DNA from: Streptomyces sp. CB02366
Lineage (GTDB): Bacteria > Actinomycetota > Actinomycetes > Streptomycetales > Streptomycetaceae
Direction: 5' to 3'
Assembly: GCF_001905905.1 (NCBI RefSeq)
Contig: NZ_LIVT01000004.1
Coordinates: 379,970 to 443,969 of the forward strand
DNA: 64,000 bases
The notes under the pieces were generated by a model. That model was given only the letters and a program-made list of their open reading frames with translations. It did no database searches and was not told the DNA's origin. The translations under genes were made by a program, and so were the position numbers. Positions 24,626-33,150 of the stretch are shown piece by piece. Numbering within the stretch: position 1 is the stretch's first letter; each line of letters begins with the position of its first letter.

Positions 24626-26164
24626 ATGGACACGACCGAACCCGCGAGCGCGCCCGGGCCCGACGCGGGCCCCTCCACCGAGGCCGCCCGCCGCCTGGCC
24701 GCCGGCCTCGTCGCCGCCGAGGACGTCCTCCTCTTCGTGAACGCCGCGATCACGGCGACCGGGCAGCCGGAGTTCCGCTCGGACGCCGACGAGCAGCGGC
24801 TCTCCCTGGACTTCCTGCACACCTACGTACGGGTCAACTACCGCCGGGTGTACGCCGCTTCGCTGGCCCTGGACATCAACCACCACAACGCGGCCCTCAT
24901 CGTGCGCGGGTTGTTGGAGACGCCGGGCGACGCGAGCCGCGAGGAGCGGCGCACCGAGGGCCGGCTGATCGCCGCCCGGCTGGCGCTGTTGCCGCCGCCC
25001 CGCGTCTACCGCCTCTTCGGCGAGCTGCGCCGCGCCAGGGTCAACAACCGGCGCACCCGGGCGATCATGCGGGAATGGCTGGCGGCGCGGCCGGACCTGG
25101 GGCATGACGCGGTGAAGTACCGGACCGGGCTGAAGACCGCCGCACGGCACATCCACCTTCCCTGCCCGCAGGGGTCCGAGCCGCTCGCCGAGGTCGGGCG
25201 GTTCCTGTTCCGCCCGGGTCGGCTGCCCCGGTACGAGCACGGGACGCTGGACGCCTGGCGGCGCGCCCACTACGACCGAGGGGCCTTGTCCGAGCTGCCG
25301 TTCACCGTCGCGGAGGGGTTCGCCGCCCGGCACGGGATGAAGCGCGAGGCGTTCCTCAAGCGGGCCGCGCCCCGGATGACCCGGCTGGAGCGGCTGCGCA
25401 CCCAGGAGCGGCAGACGGCCCTTCGAGGGCCCGCGTCCCCCGCCGTGGAGGTGGACCTGACCGTGATGCCGCTGACCCGGCTCGCGCTGTACGTGCTGTC
25501 GCTCGGCCTCGGGGAGCGCGCCGAACGCCGGGCCGAGCTGACCGGCGCCCTGCGCGCGGCGGCCCGGCGGGCGGCGGGCGCGCACGCGGGGAGGTGGGGG
25601 CGGGTCCACGCGGTGCTGGACGACAGCTTCTCCTCGTCCGGTTCGGGGCGGAAGCGGCGGCGCCCGCTCGCCGTGGCGCTGGCCTGCCACCACCTGCTGG
25701 AGGTGCTGGCCGCGCCGGGGGCGTACCGGGGGCTGTGGACCTCGGGGGCGCGCGACGCCCTGCTCGTACGTCCGTGGGGGCCGACCCCGTTGGGCACGCG
25801 GATCCTGGACGCGCTGGAGCCGGGGCCCGGCGGGGCGGTCCCCGACCGGCTGGCGATCGTCTCGGACGGCTGGGACAACGCTCCGGCGGGGCTGGCGGGC
25901 GAGGTGCTGCGGGTGTGGCGGCACCGGCTGGACCCGGCGCGGAGGACGGCGGTCGTGCATCTCAACCCCGTGTACGACACGGACGGTTTCGACGTGCGGC
26001 GGCTGGCGGCCGGGGTGGCGACGGCCGGAATCCGGGACGCGGAGGACCTGCCCGCCCTGGCGGAGATCGCCCGGTTCGCCGAGGGGCGCACGGGCCCGGA
26101 GGAGTTGTACGCGTATCTGGACCGGCGGGTGGCCCGGTTCACCGGAGCGGGAGGCGGGGCGTGA
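24626..26164 (+). CDS. TROVE/vWA-like protein (Ro60-like)
   Basis: A 512-residue protein. The N-terminal 320 or so residues are all-helical and basic, with repeat-like helices (for example RVYRLFGELRRARVNNRRTR and MPLTRLALYVLSLGLGERA), resembling TROVE modules of Ro60 proteins that bind the ends of misfolded or Y RNAs. A vWA-like domain follows at about 325-500: AVLDDSFSSSG supplies a DxSxS metal site near 332-336 and IVSDGWDN the later acidic residue. ATG 24626 follows GGGGGAAAG. The next gene starts inside its stop codon (GTGA overlap), so the two are translationally coupled. Domain recognition is by eye and from memory of the family. Confidence 0.65.
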   Translation: MDTTEPASAPGPDAGPSTEAARRLAAGLVAAEDVLLFVNAAITATGQPEFRSDADEQRLSLDFLHTYVRVNYRRVYAASLALDINHHNAALIVRGLLETPGDASREERRTEGRLIAARLALLPPPRVYRLFGELRRARVNNRRTRAIMREWLAARPDLGHDAVKYRTGLKTAARHIHLPCPQGSEPLAEVGRFLFRPGRLPRYEHGTLDAWRRAHYDRGALSELPFTVAEGFAARHGMKREAFLKRAAPRMTRLERLRTQERQTALRGPASPAVEVDLTVMPLTRLALYVLSLGLGERAERRAELTGALRAAARRAAGAHAGRWGRVHAVLDDSFSSSGSGRKRRRPLAVALACHHLLEVLAAPGAYRGLWTSGARDALLVRPWGPTPLGTRILDALEPGPGGAVPDRLAIVSDGWDNAPAGLAGEVLRVWRHRLDPARRTAVVHLNPVYDTDGFDVRRLAAGVATAGIRDAEDLPALAEIARFAEGRTGPEELYAYLDRRVARFTGAGGGA

Positions 26165-27303
26165 ACCGGCTGGAGCTGACCGGGCTCGCCGCCCGGCCCG
26201 CGCAGGTGTGGGGCGGCGTACGGCTCGTGCCGCTGGTGCGCGAGGCGCCGGTGGCGGGGTTGCGGCTGCACCGCGAGGTGTACGAGGGGCTGGGCGCGGG
26301 GGTCGTCGAGCTGGGGCCCCGCGAGCGCTATCTCTCGTACATCCCGCACGGCCTGGTCGCGGACTGGTCGGGTGAGGACGGCCCGGCCGCGGGGGCGGGC
26401 GGGGTGCGGTCGGCCGCGTACGGCACCCAGTTCGGCGGGGGCGACGCGTTCCGCTCCCTGCCGCTGCCGCCGGTGCCGCACCACCGGATGGCCAAGCGGC
26501 GGCCGGGCGACCGGCTGCGGTTCCTGCCGCTGCACCTGGCGTTGGAGGGGTATCTCGCGCTGCACTTCGGCGGCCCCTCGACGGCCTGGGAGGAGTGGTC
26601 GCGCACGGCCCTGCGCGGCGGGCTCTCGCCGCGTGCGGAGGACGCGTACCTCGGGCTGTCCGTGCGGGGGCTCGGGGACGCGCTGCGCGTCTTCGAGATC
26701 CACCCGGGCCAGTGCGGGGTGATGGTGTACGTCTCCGACGCCCTGGCCGCCGCCTTCGTCGTCCCGCACCCGGACGACTACCGCCTCCTGCACGCCTCGC
26801 TGGTGGAGGACCTCTACGGGGAACTGGTCCACCAGTACGCGCTGTACGGGCCCCCCGCGGCGGAGGTTCCGGTGCGCATCGGCGGCGAGGAGCACATCCG
26901 CGACCTCGGTGGGCTGCGGGCGGCGGCGCTGGCACTGCGGCGGGAGTGGGAGGAGGCGCACGACACCCTGTTCGCATGGGAGCTGCTGGACGCCTCGTAC
27001 ACGTTCGACCGGGTGTACCGGATGAAGGCGTTCACCCTGTGGCGGTTTCTGCCGCCGTTCGTCCGGGACGGGGGCGGGCAGCACATCGGTGAGACGATCA
27101 CCGACCACGAGGGGCGGGTCGCCTACCTCAAGACGTTCCGGCTCTCCGACGCGCAGATCCGCCGGGGCCATCTGCTGCGGACCCTGGCCGCGGCGGACTG
27201 GGAGCCGGCCCGGGCGGCGGACGCGCTGGGGGCGAGCCGGGAGGAACTGCTGCGCCGGATGCGGGCGGCCGGGTTCGGGGCCCTGCTCAAGGGCGGCGGG
27301 TGA
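26161..27303 (+). CDS. ARPP-2-like protein with C-terminal FIS-type helix-turn-helix
   Basis: A 380-residue protein starting VNRLELTGLAARPAQVWGGV. I recognise the pattern of proteins annotated as ARPP-2 domain in Streptomyces (WGGVRLVPLVR, RLRFLPLHLALEGYLALHFG, RVFEIHPGQCGVMVYVSD, PHPDDYRLLHASLVEDLYGE); the ARPP domains were named for association with ADP-ribosylglycohydrolase and rhodanese-phosphatase proteins in predicted RNA-repair and conflict operons. The last 40 residues (ADWEPARAADALGASREELL) read like a FIS/bacterial enhancer-binding HTH. The GTG start overlaps the upstream stop by four bases. No catalytic motif is evident. Confidence 0.65.
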   Translation: MNRLELTGLAARPAQVWGGVRLVPLVREAPVAGLRLHREVYEGLGAGVVELGPRERYLSYIPHGLVADWSGEDGPAAGAGGVRSAAYGTQFGGGDAFRSLPLPPVPHHRMAKRRPGDRLRFLPLHLALEGYLALHFGGPSTAWEEWSRTALRGGLSPRAEDAYLGLSVRGLGDALRVFEIHPGQCGVMVYVSDALAAAFVVPHPDDYRLLHASLVEDLYGELVHQYALYGPPAAEVPVRIGGEEHIRDLGGLRAAALALRREWEEAHDTLFAWELLDASYTFDRVYRMKAFTLWRFLPPFVRDGGGQHIGETITDHEGRVAYLKTFRLSDAQIRRGHLLRTLAAADWEPARAADALGASREELLRRMRAAGFGALLKGGG

Positions 27304-27330
27304 AGCACGGACCGGGCCCTTTGCCCACGG

Positions 27331-27346
27331 CCCGGCGGGGGCCGGG
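27331..27346 (+). terminator. Short hairpin after the ARPP-2-like gene
   Basis: CCCGGC (27331-27336) and GCCGGG (27341-27346) enclose GGGG. It is a small stem, so termination may be weak. Confidence 0.35.
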
Positions 27347-27441
27347 TACAAGGCCGAGCGTGAGGCACGTAACGCCGGGGGTCCGTATCGACGGGTGGAA
27401 GGAGACTGCTGCGTCGCCGCGATGTCTGCTTCAATGGGGAC

Positions 27442-27561
27442 ATGGCCAGCTTCCAGCACATCGCGTCGGGTCGCAGCGACCTCGAACCGTTCTGGCCGTC
27501 CCGTCAGCACCACGACTTCGACCGGGTGTGTTGCCGCGCGTGGAACGCGCAGGCCCACTAA
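27442..27561 (+). CDS. 39-residue small protein or leader peptide with a Cys-Cys pair
   Basis: The frame from ATG 27442 to TAA 27561 reads MASFQHIASGRSDLEPF..., ends ...RVCCRAWNAQAH, and keeps G or C at nearly every third position, which supports translation. It contains adjacent cysteines (codons TGT TGC near 27529), two tryptophans and two histidine pairs or singles. The TAA stop is rare in this genome type. A GCGCGT/ACGCGC hairpin immediately follows the cysteine codons at 27535-27549. It lies 81 bp upstream of a winged-helix regulator. It could be a regulatory leader or an independent small protein; I do not recognise a named family. Confidence 0.5.
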   Translation: MASFQHIASGRSDLEPFWPSRQHHDFDRVCCRAWNAQAH

Positions 27562-27642
27562 AGCCGCTCACCCCGGCCTTCGGCCCGCGCGTACGACGCA
27601 AGTCCGTCCCTGACGACTCCTCGCGCGAAAGAGCTGAACCCC

Positions 27643-28308
27643 ATGGCGAACACCCGTACCTTCTCCGCCGCGTCCGCCGCCACCTCGGCGCCCCCGGCCC
27701 CCGCTGCGACCCGCTCCACCGCCTCCCTCCCCTCCCACCCCAACCGGCACCGGCTGCGCGCGGTCGACCGCGACGAAGTCGTGGCGCCGGCCGAGGCGGC
27801 CGGGTTCCTCCCGCCGGGGGCCACCTGGCTGCCCGCCCCTCCGCACACCCTGCCCGTCCTGCCCGGCCGGCCGCCGATGATCGGCTACCTGGTGCTGGTG
27901 CCCGCCGACCAGCAGCACGCGCCGGCGGGGGCCGCCGCCTCGCGGCTCGCGTCGCCCGACGGCTCCCCCTTCCCCCGGCAGCCCGCGTACGGAGAGGCCG
28001 GCCGGGCGGACGGCGAGGCCGCCCCGCCCGGCCCGGTCCGGATCGACACCGCCCGGCGTACGGCTTCGGTCGACGGCGCCGCCCTGGACCTGACGTATCT
28101 GGAGTTCGAGCTGCTGGCCCACCTGGTGGCCCACCCCCACCGGGTGCACACCCGCGACCAATTGGTGACGACGGTGTGGGGGTACGGGCATGTGGGCGAC
28201 GGACGGACCGTCGACGTGCATGTCGCGCGGCTGCGCCGCAAGCTCGGTGCGCAGCACCGCCGTTCGATCCAGACCGTCCGCCGGGTGGGGTACAAGTACA
28301 CGCCCTGA
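27643..28308 (+). CDS. OmpR-type winged-helix DNA-binding protein without receiver domain
   Basis: A 221-residue protein. The C-terminal 100 residues form an OmpR/PhoB-type winged helix: LDLTYLEFELLAHLVAHPHRV, TRDQLVTTVWGY, then RTVDVHVARLRRKLG and the wing RSIQTVRRVGYKYTP. The N-terminal half has no receiver-domain Asp or Lys; it is Ala/Pro-rich, with a central IGYLVLVPADQQH strand region. It is therefore not a classical response regulator. The start is ATG 27643; the upstream small ORF may control it. A perfect 20-bp hairpin follows the stop. Confidence 0.85.
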   Translation: MANTRTFSAASAATSAPPAPAATRSTASLPSHPNRHRLRAVDRDEVVAPAEAAGFLPPGATWLPAPPHTLPVLPGRPPMIGYLVLVPADQQHAPAGAAASRLASPDGSPFPRQPAYGEAGRADGEAAPPGPVRIDTARRTASVDGAALDLTYLEFELLAHLVAHPHRVHTRDQLVTTVWGYGHVGDGRTVDVHVARLRRKLGAQHRRSIQTVRRVGYKYTP

Positions 28309-28353
28309 GCGCCCCGTTCCGCCGCCGGGCCCGTAGGGCGCGTGGCCCACGTC

Positions 28354-28401
28354 CGGCGGCCCCGGGACACGGTGGGGGAAAACCGTGTCCCGGGGCCGCC
28401 G
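28354..28401. terminator. Perfect 20-bp bidirectional terminator
   Basis: The arm at 28354-28373 pairs without mismatch with 28382-28401 across the loop GGGGGAAA, between the convergent winged-helix and MMPL genes. Confidence 0.92.
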
Positions 28402-28417
28402 CCGTGCGCCCGTCCCC

Positions 28418-30535
28418 TCAGGCCCGTACGCGGTCGCGCACCGGCCCGGCGGGCTGCTCGTCCTCCAGGCTCGGCAGGCGGGAGAGTCCGCGCGGCGTAC
28501 GCCAGTTGCGCTCGCCGAGCAGCAGCATCACGGAGGGCAGCAGCACCATCCGTACGACCGTGGCGTCCAGCAGCACCGCGACGGCGAGGCCGACGCCCAT
28601 CTGCTGCATGTCCTGCATGGACAGGGTGCCGAACACCGCGAACACCGCGACCATGATGGCCGCCGCCCCGGTGACCGCCCCCGCCGTGCGGCGCAGGCCG
28701 GTCTCGATGGCCGCCCGGTTGTCCAGGCCGCTGCCGCGCGCCTCGCGGATCCGGGAGACGACGAAGACGTGGTAGTCCATGGACAGGCCGAACAGGACCA
28801 CGAGGACGAACAGCGGCATCCACGCCTCGATCGCGCCGATCCCCTCCGAACCGATGAGCGACGCACCCCAGCCGTGCTGGAAGACGGCGGTCATCACGCC
28901 GTAGGAGGCGGCCACCGACAGGAGGTTGAGGACGATGGAGGTGACGGCGATGACGTAGCTGCGGAAGCAGAGCAGCATCAGCAGGAAGGTCACCGCCGTG
29001 ATGAAGGCGAAGACCGGGACGATGCCGCGTCGGAGCTGGTCGTTGAAGTCGACCGACCCGGCGGTCTCCCCCGTGACGTGGGCCTTCGCCCCGGTGCCGT
29101 CGAACACGGCGGGCAGCCGCTTCTCGCGCAGTTCGGCGAGGTCGGCGGCGCCGTGCGGGAGGGGGACCTCGAACTCGGCGATGTTCCGGGCGCGGTGGAG
29201 GGTGACGTTCTCGAAACCGTCGAGGGCCTTGCCGACCTCCGGGGCGGTGATGTCGGGCGCGGTCACCACGACGAGGGCGGGGGCCGGGCCGCCGGGGAAG
29301 CTCTCGGTGATCCGGCTGTGGGCGATCGAGAGCGGCGCGTCGGAGCCGAACTGCTTCTCCAGTCCCAGCGATTCGGTCTTCATGCCGAGGGCGGGCGCGG
29401 CGAGGGCGAGCAGCAGGACGACGGCGGCGAGGGCGAACGTGCGGGGCCGGGCGAGGACGGGGCCGAGCAGCCGGCCGGTGACGCGTCCGCTGCCCGTTCT
29501 CCCCCGCTGGGCGCGGCGGTTCAGCAGCGGGATGCGGCCGGCGTCGACGCGGTCGCCGAGCCAGGAGAGCAGGGCGGGCAGGACGGTGACCGAGCCGAGC
29601 ATGGCGATGAGGACGACGATGATCGTGGCGAGCGCGAAGCCCTTGAACAGCAGGAGGCCGGAGAGGAACATGCCGCCCATCGCGACCATGACGGTGAGGC
29701 CGGAGACGAGGACCGCCCGGCCGCTGGTGGCGGCGGCGATGCGCAGGGCGGTCTCGGCGTCGCGTCCGGCGGCGCGTTCGTCGCGTTCGCGGCGCAGGTA
29801 GAAGAGGCAGTAGTCGACGCCGACGGCGAAGCCCATGAGGAACATCACCGAGTACGTGGTCTGGAACAGGTGCAGTTGGTGGCTGGCGATCGACAGGAGG
29901 CCGAAGGCGGCCATGCACGCGGTGAGGGCGAGCCCGACCGGGAGGAGGGCGGCGACGATCGCGCCGAAGGCGACGAGGAGGATGCCCAGGGCCAGCGGTA
30001 CGGCGGTGAACTCGGCCTTCTTGAAGTCCTCGGCCAGCAGGTCGCCGAGCCACTTGCCCGCGCTGGCCTCGCCGAACTGGTGGATCTCGACGCCCGGATG
30101 GTCCTCGCCCACGGCGGCGACCGCGTCCAGGACGGGCTGGACCCGGTCGGGGGAGGTGGCGGCGTCGCCCTTCATCTCGAAGGAGATCAGCGCGGCCTCG
30201 CCGTTCCCGGAAGGGACGGGCGGGGCGATGTTCCGCGTCTCGCCGGTCTCCCGCACGGCGGTGGCGAGCGCTTCGGCGGCCGGCTTCCAGTCGCCCGCGG
30301 CGGGGGCGGAGACCATGACGAGTTCGCCGGCGGGCTTGTCGAGTCCGGCGTCGAGGAGGATCTGCTCGGCGCGGGCGGACTCCCCGGCCCCGTTCTCCGC
30401 GTTGGTCATCTCGACCATGCCGGTGGCTCCGCCGACGCCCGTGGCGAGTACGACGAAGAGCAGCCAGCCCAGGATCGCGGTCTTTCGGTGGTGGATGCTC
30501 CACACGCCGATGCGTGCGGCGAGGTTGCGCCTCAT
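28418..30535 (-). CDS. MMPL-family (RND superfamily) membrane transporter
   Basis: A 705-residue protein in the MMPL plan: a first membrane helix (about 17-37), an extracytoplasmic domain, five or six helices (about 180-360 with GFAVGVDYCLFYLRRER), a second extracytoplasmic domain (about 385-520), and a last helix bundle containing VVLFGLSMDYHVFVVSRIREA. The two G-x-x-x-D-Y motifs are the proton-relay sites of the family. It should use the proton gradient to export a lipid or other hydrophobic substance. ATG 30535 (MRRNLAARIGVW) has GGGGGAGAG upstream. It is divergent from a two-component system that may control it. Confidence 0.93.
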   Translation of the reverse strand: MRRNLAARIGVWSIHHRKTAILGWLLFVVLATGVGGATGMVEMTNAENGAGESARAEQILLDAGLDKPAGELVMVSAPAAGDWKPAAEALATAVRETGETRNIAPPVPSGNGEAALISFEMKGDAATSPDRVQPVLDAVAAVGEDHPGVEIHQFGEASAGKWLGDLLAEDFKKAEFTAVPLALGILLVAFGAIVAALLPVGLALTACMAAFGLLSIASHQLHLFQTTYSVMFLMGFAVGVDYCLFYLRRERDERAAGRDAETALRIAAATSGRAVLVSGLTVMVAMGGMFLSGLLLFKGFALATIIVVLIAMLGSVTVLPALLSWLGDRVDAGRIPLLNRRAQRGRTGSGRVTGRLLGPVLARPRTFALAAVVLLLALAAPALGMKTESLGLEKQFGSDAPLSIAHSRITESFPGGPAPALVVVTAPDITAPEVGKALDGFENVTLHRARNIAEFEVPLPHGAADLAELREKRLPAVFDGTGAKAHVTGETAGSVDFNDQLRRGIVPVFAFITAVTFLLMLLCFRSYVIAVTSIVLNLLSVAASYGVMTAVFQHGWGASLIGSEGIGAIEAWMPLFVLVVLFGLSMDYHVFVVSRIREARGSGLDNRAAIETGLRRTAGAVTGAAAIMVAVFAVFGTLSMQDMQQMGVGLAVAVLLDATVVRMVLLPSVMLLLGERNWRTPRGLSRLPSLEDEQPAGPVRDRVRA

Positions 30536-30849
30536 ATGGTCTCTCCCCCGGAGGTAAGCGTCAGGTAAGTGGTTCGAGCGCTTCGAATCTAGGAACCGGG
30601 GGCGGTCCGCCCCAGCCGTCGGGGCCCCGGGTCGCGGAGGCGTAGGGGGTGGGTGCGGGGGTGGTGCCAGGTACACCCCCGCCGGGTGGCGGACCGGCTG
30701 ACGCGGTGGGGCCGGGCCGGGTGAGACTGGCTTCCGGAGCGGGCGCGGGCCGTGCTCCGGTGGGGAACGCGTCCGGGCGGGGCTCGGTCGCGACGTGGGA
30801 GTGGAGCCGGGAGAACCGTTCCGGCCGCGGTGAGGGGAGAAGGATCGCG
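30536..30849. other. Divergent region between MMPL transporter and histidine kinase
   Basis: No gene is supported here. Two direct copies of AGGTAAG (30552-30558 and 30563-30569, period 11, CTTACCT on the transporter strand) lie 17-34 bp upstream of the transporter start, and TTCGA-GCGCT-TCGAA lies at about 30572-30586. These are candidate regulator sites. Confidence 0.5.
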
Positions 30850-32118
30850 ATGAAGGTGTTCTCGGGCCGGTTGCGGGAGGCGTCGCTGGCGGCGGGGCGG
30901 GGGCTGTTCCTGTCCGTGGCCGGTGTGGCGGGGTCCGTCACCGTGTTCGTGCTCGCGGTGCTCTCGATCTCCTTCATCCTGCTGGGCGTCGGCGTGTTCA
31001 CCACCCCGAACGTGCTGGAGGCGGTGCGCAGGCACGCCGACCAGCGGCGGCTGTGGGCGGCGACCTGGTGCGGTGTACGGATTCCGGTCCCGTACCGGCC
31101 GCTCCCGAAGGATCTGCGGCCGGGCGTGACCGGTCGGGTGGAGCGCACGACGCTCCTGCTGAAGGACCCGGCGACCTGGCGGGACCTGCTGTGGCTGCTG
31201 ATGGACATGTCGGCCGGGGCGGTCCTGGCCGTGGTCTCCGCCGCGCTGATGCTCTACCCGGTGGAGGGCCTCGTTCTGGCGGCGGGGCTGTGGCGGGTGT
31301 TCCGGGACGATCCGTACTGGTACGGGTTCGTGCCGGTGGACAGCCAGCTGACCGGGCTGGCCGCCCTCGGCCTGGGCGTCGTCCTCTTCCACCTGGGGAT
31401 GCGGGCCTCCGTACCGGTGCTGCGGGCCCACTTCCTGCTCGCCCGTACGCTGCTGGGCCCGGCGCGCGACGAGGAGCTGGCCCGGCGCGTCGAGCGGCTG
31501 ACCGAGACCCGGCACGAGGCCGTGGACACGGCGGCGTCCGAACTGCGCCGTATCGAGCGGGACCTGCACGACGGGGCGCAGGCGCGGTTGGTCGCGATGG
31601 GCATGAACCTGGGCACGATCGAGGCGTTGATCGAGAAGGACCCGGCGCAGGCGAGGAAGATGCTGAAGACGGCCCGGGAGTCGTCGGCGGAGGCGTTGAC
31701 CGAACTGCGCGATCTGGTCCGGGGCATCCACCCGCCGGTCCTCGCCGAGCGCGGTCTGGGCGACGCGGTGCGGGCGCTGGCGCTGCGGCTGCCCGTCGCC
31801 ACCGAGGTGACGGTGGAGCTGCCGGGGCGGGCGGACGCCCCGGTGGAGTCGGCGGCGTACTTCGCGGTCAGCGAGGCCCTGACGAACGCGGCCAAGCACG
31901 CGGAGGCCGAGCGGGTCTACGTGGACCTGCACCACGCGGAGGGGATGCTCCGGATCTCGGTGACGGACGACGGCAGGGGCGGCGCGGTCGTCGGGCCGGG
32001 CTCGGGGCTGAGCGGAATCGAACGGCGACTGGGTACATTCGACGGCGTCCTGGCCGTCAGCAGCCCCGCGGGCGGTCCCACCATGGTGACCATGGAGATC
32101 CCTTGCGCGTTGTCCTAG
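30850..32118 (+). CDS. Sensor histidine kinase, HisKA_3 (NarL-partner) type
   Basis: A 422-residue protein. The N-terminal region has membrane segments at about 22-50, 116-150 and 165-190 with a sensor-type domain between. The phospho-acceptor is His240 in RRIERDLHDGAQARLVAMG, the HisKA_3 box. The ATPase domain shows the N box SEALTNAAKHAEA (about 343-355) and the G1 box VTDDGRGG and GSGLSGIERR. ATG 30850 follows GAAGGA. The response regulator start overlaps its 3' end by 16 bp, so they are co-translated. Confidence 0.93.
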   Translation: MKVFSGRLREASLAAGRGLFLSVAGVAGSVTVFVLAVLSISFILLGVGVFTTPNVLEAVRRHADQRRLWAATWCGVRIPVPYRPLPKDLRPGVTGRVERTTLLLKDPATWRDLLWLLMDMSAGAVLAVVSAALMLYPVEGLVLAAGLWRVFRDDPYWYGFVPVDSQLTGLAALGLGVVLFHLGMRASVPVLRAHFLLARTLLGPARDEELARRVERLTETRHEAVDTAASELRRIERDLHDGAQARLVAMGMNLGTIEALIEKDPAQARKMLKTARESSAEALTELRDLVRGIHPPVLAERGLGDAVRALALRLPVATEVTVELPGRADAPVESAAYFAVSEALTNAAKHAEAERVYVDLHHAEGMLRISVTDDGRGGAVVGPGSGLSGIERRLGTFDGVLAVSSPAGGPTMVTMEIPCALS

Positions 32119-32750
32119 CCGAAGACCTCTTCCTGCTGCGCGACGGCCTGGTGCGCATGCTGGAGGCGTACGACTTCGAGGTGGTCGCGGCCGTGGAGAC
32201 CGGGCCCGAGCTGACCAGGGCTCTGGCCGAGTCGGAGCCGGACGTCGCCGTCGTCGACGTCCGGCTCCCGCCGTCGCACACGGACGAGGGCCTCCAGTGC
32301 GCCCTGGCCGCCCGCCGGGTCCGGCCGGGGCTGCCGGTGCTGGTGCTCTCGCAGCACGTGGAGCAGTTGTACGCGCGGGAGTTGCTGGCGGACGGCAATG
32401 GCGGCGTGGGCTATCTGCTGAAGGACCGGGTCTTCGACGCGGACCAGTTCATCGACGCCGTGCGCCGGGTGGCGGCGGGCGGAACGGCGATGGACCCGCA
32501 GGTCATCTCCCAGCTCCTGACCCGCCGCTCCCGTGACGAGCCGATGGGCGGTCTCACCCCGCGCGAGCGGGAGGTGATGGAGCTGGTGGCGCAGGGCCGC
32601 TCGAACGCCGCCGTCGCCGCGCAGTTGGTGATCACGGAGCGGGCGGTGGCCAAGCACACCTCGAACATCTTCGGGAAGCTGGGCCTGCCCCCCTCCGACG
32701 ACGACAACCGGCGGGTGCTGGCGGTCCTGGCGTACCTGGACCGGGGCTGA
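32103..32750 (+). CDS. NarL/LuxR-type response regulator
   Basis: A 215-residue protein: receiver domain (about 1-120) with acidic pocket E7/D8, phospho-acceptor Asp52 in VAVVDVRLPP and the Lys in YLLKDRV near 109, then a C-terminal LuxR HTH (LTPREREVMELVAQGRSNAA and TERAVAKHTSNIFGKLGL). The only start that includes the first beta strand is TTG 32103, 16 bp inside the kinase gene; no ATG or GTG is available in frame nearby. A TTG start with overlap suggests tight coupling to the kinase. Likely target: the divergent MMPL gene (inference). Confidence 0.92.
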   Translation: MRVVLAEDLFLLRDGLVRMLEAYDFEVVAAVETGPELTRALAESEPDVAVVDVRLPPSHTDEGLQCALAARRVRPGLPVLVLSQHVEQLYARELLADGNGGVGYLLKDRVFDADQFIDAVRRVAAGGTAMDPQVISQLLTRRSRDEPMGGLTPREREVMELVAQGRSNAAVAAQLVITERAVAKHTSNIFGKLGLPPSDDDNRRVLAVLAYLDRG

Positions 32751-32777
32751 TCCGCGGGGTGTCCGGGCCGCTTCCGG

Positions 32778-32978
32778 TCAGCCCGTGAACCAGCCCGCCG
32801 CGTCCAGCCGGAACGCGCCGCCCGGGGCCATCGTGCGCAGGTCCTCCTCCGGGGCGGACAGCCGCTCCTCGCCGAGCGCCCGGGCCCACTCCGCCCGCAG
32901 CCGGTCGAAGCCCTCGGCGGACCGGGTCAGCAGGTCGACGCCGTGCGGGGTGAGGCGGATCAGGGTGCGCCAACCGGC
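32778..32978 (-). pseudogene. Remnant of a MarR-like regulator gene, C-terminal 66 codons only
   Basis: The minus-strand frame from 32978 to TGA at 32778 reads AGWRTLIRLTPHGVDLLTRS, continues ...RAEWARALGEERL and ends ...RLDAAGWFTG, with good codon usage. This matches the C-terminal part of MarR-type winged-helix regulators (the R-L-T-P-H-G turn and last helices). An in-frame stop (32979-32981) and the absence of any start or N-terminal HTH upstream indicate a truncated gene. It could also be the tail of a gene disrupted by deletion next to the response regulator. Confidence 0.6.
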
Positions 32979-33138
32979 TCACGGGGCCCGGTGGACGCCC
33001 CACCGGCCGCGTTCGCCCGAGAGTCGGGCGCGAGCCGGACGCGTCGGGTCCGGGCGCAGGCGGTCCGGCTCGGATCTCCGCGACCGAGCGGGGCGCGGAA
33101 GTCGGTGCACACCCCTGGTCCCCCCGCGTACCCGTCAG

Positions 33139-33144
33139 TACATT
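33139..33144 (+). promoter_or_regulatory. Candidate -10 element, leaderless transcript for the metal-dependent hydrolase
   Basis: TACATT ends six bases before ATG 33151 and no Shine-Dalgarno sequence is present. Confidence 0.45.
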
Positions 33145-33150
33145 GACGGC

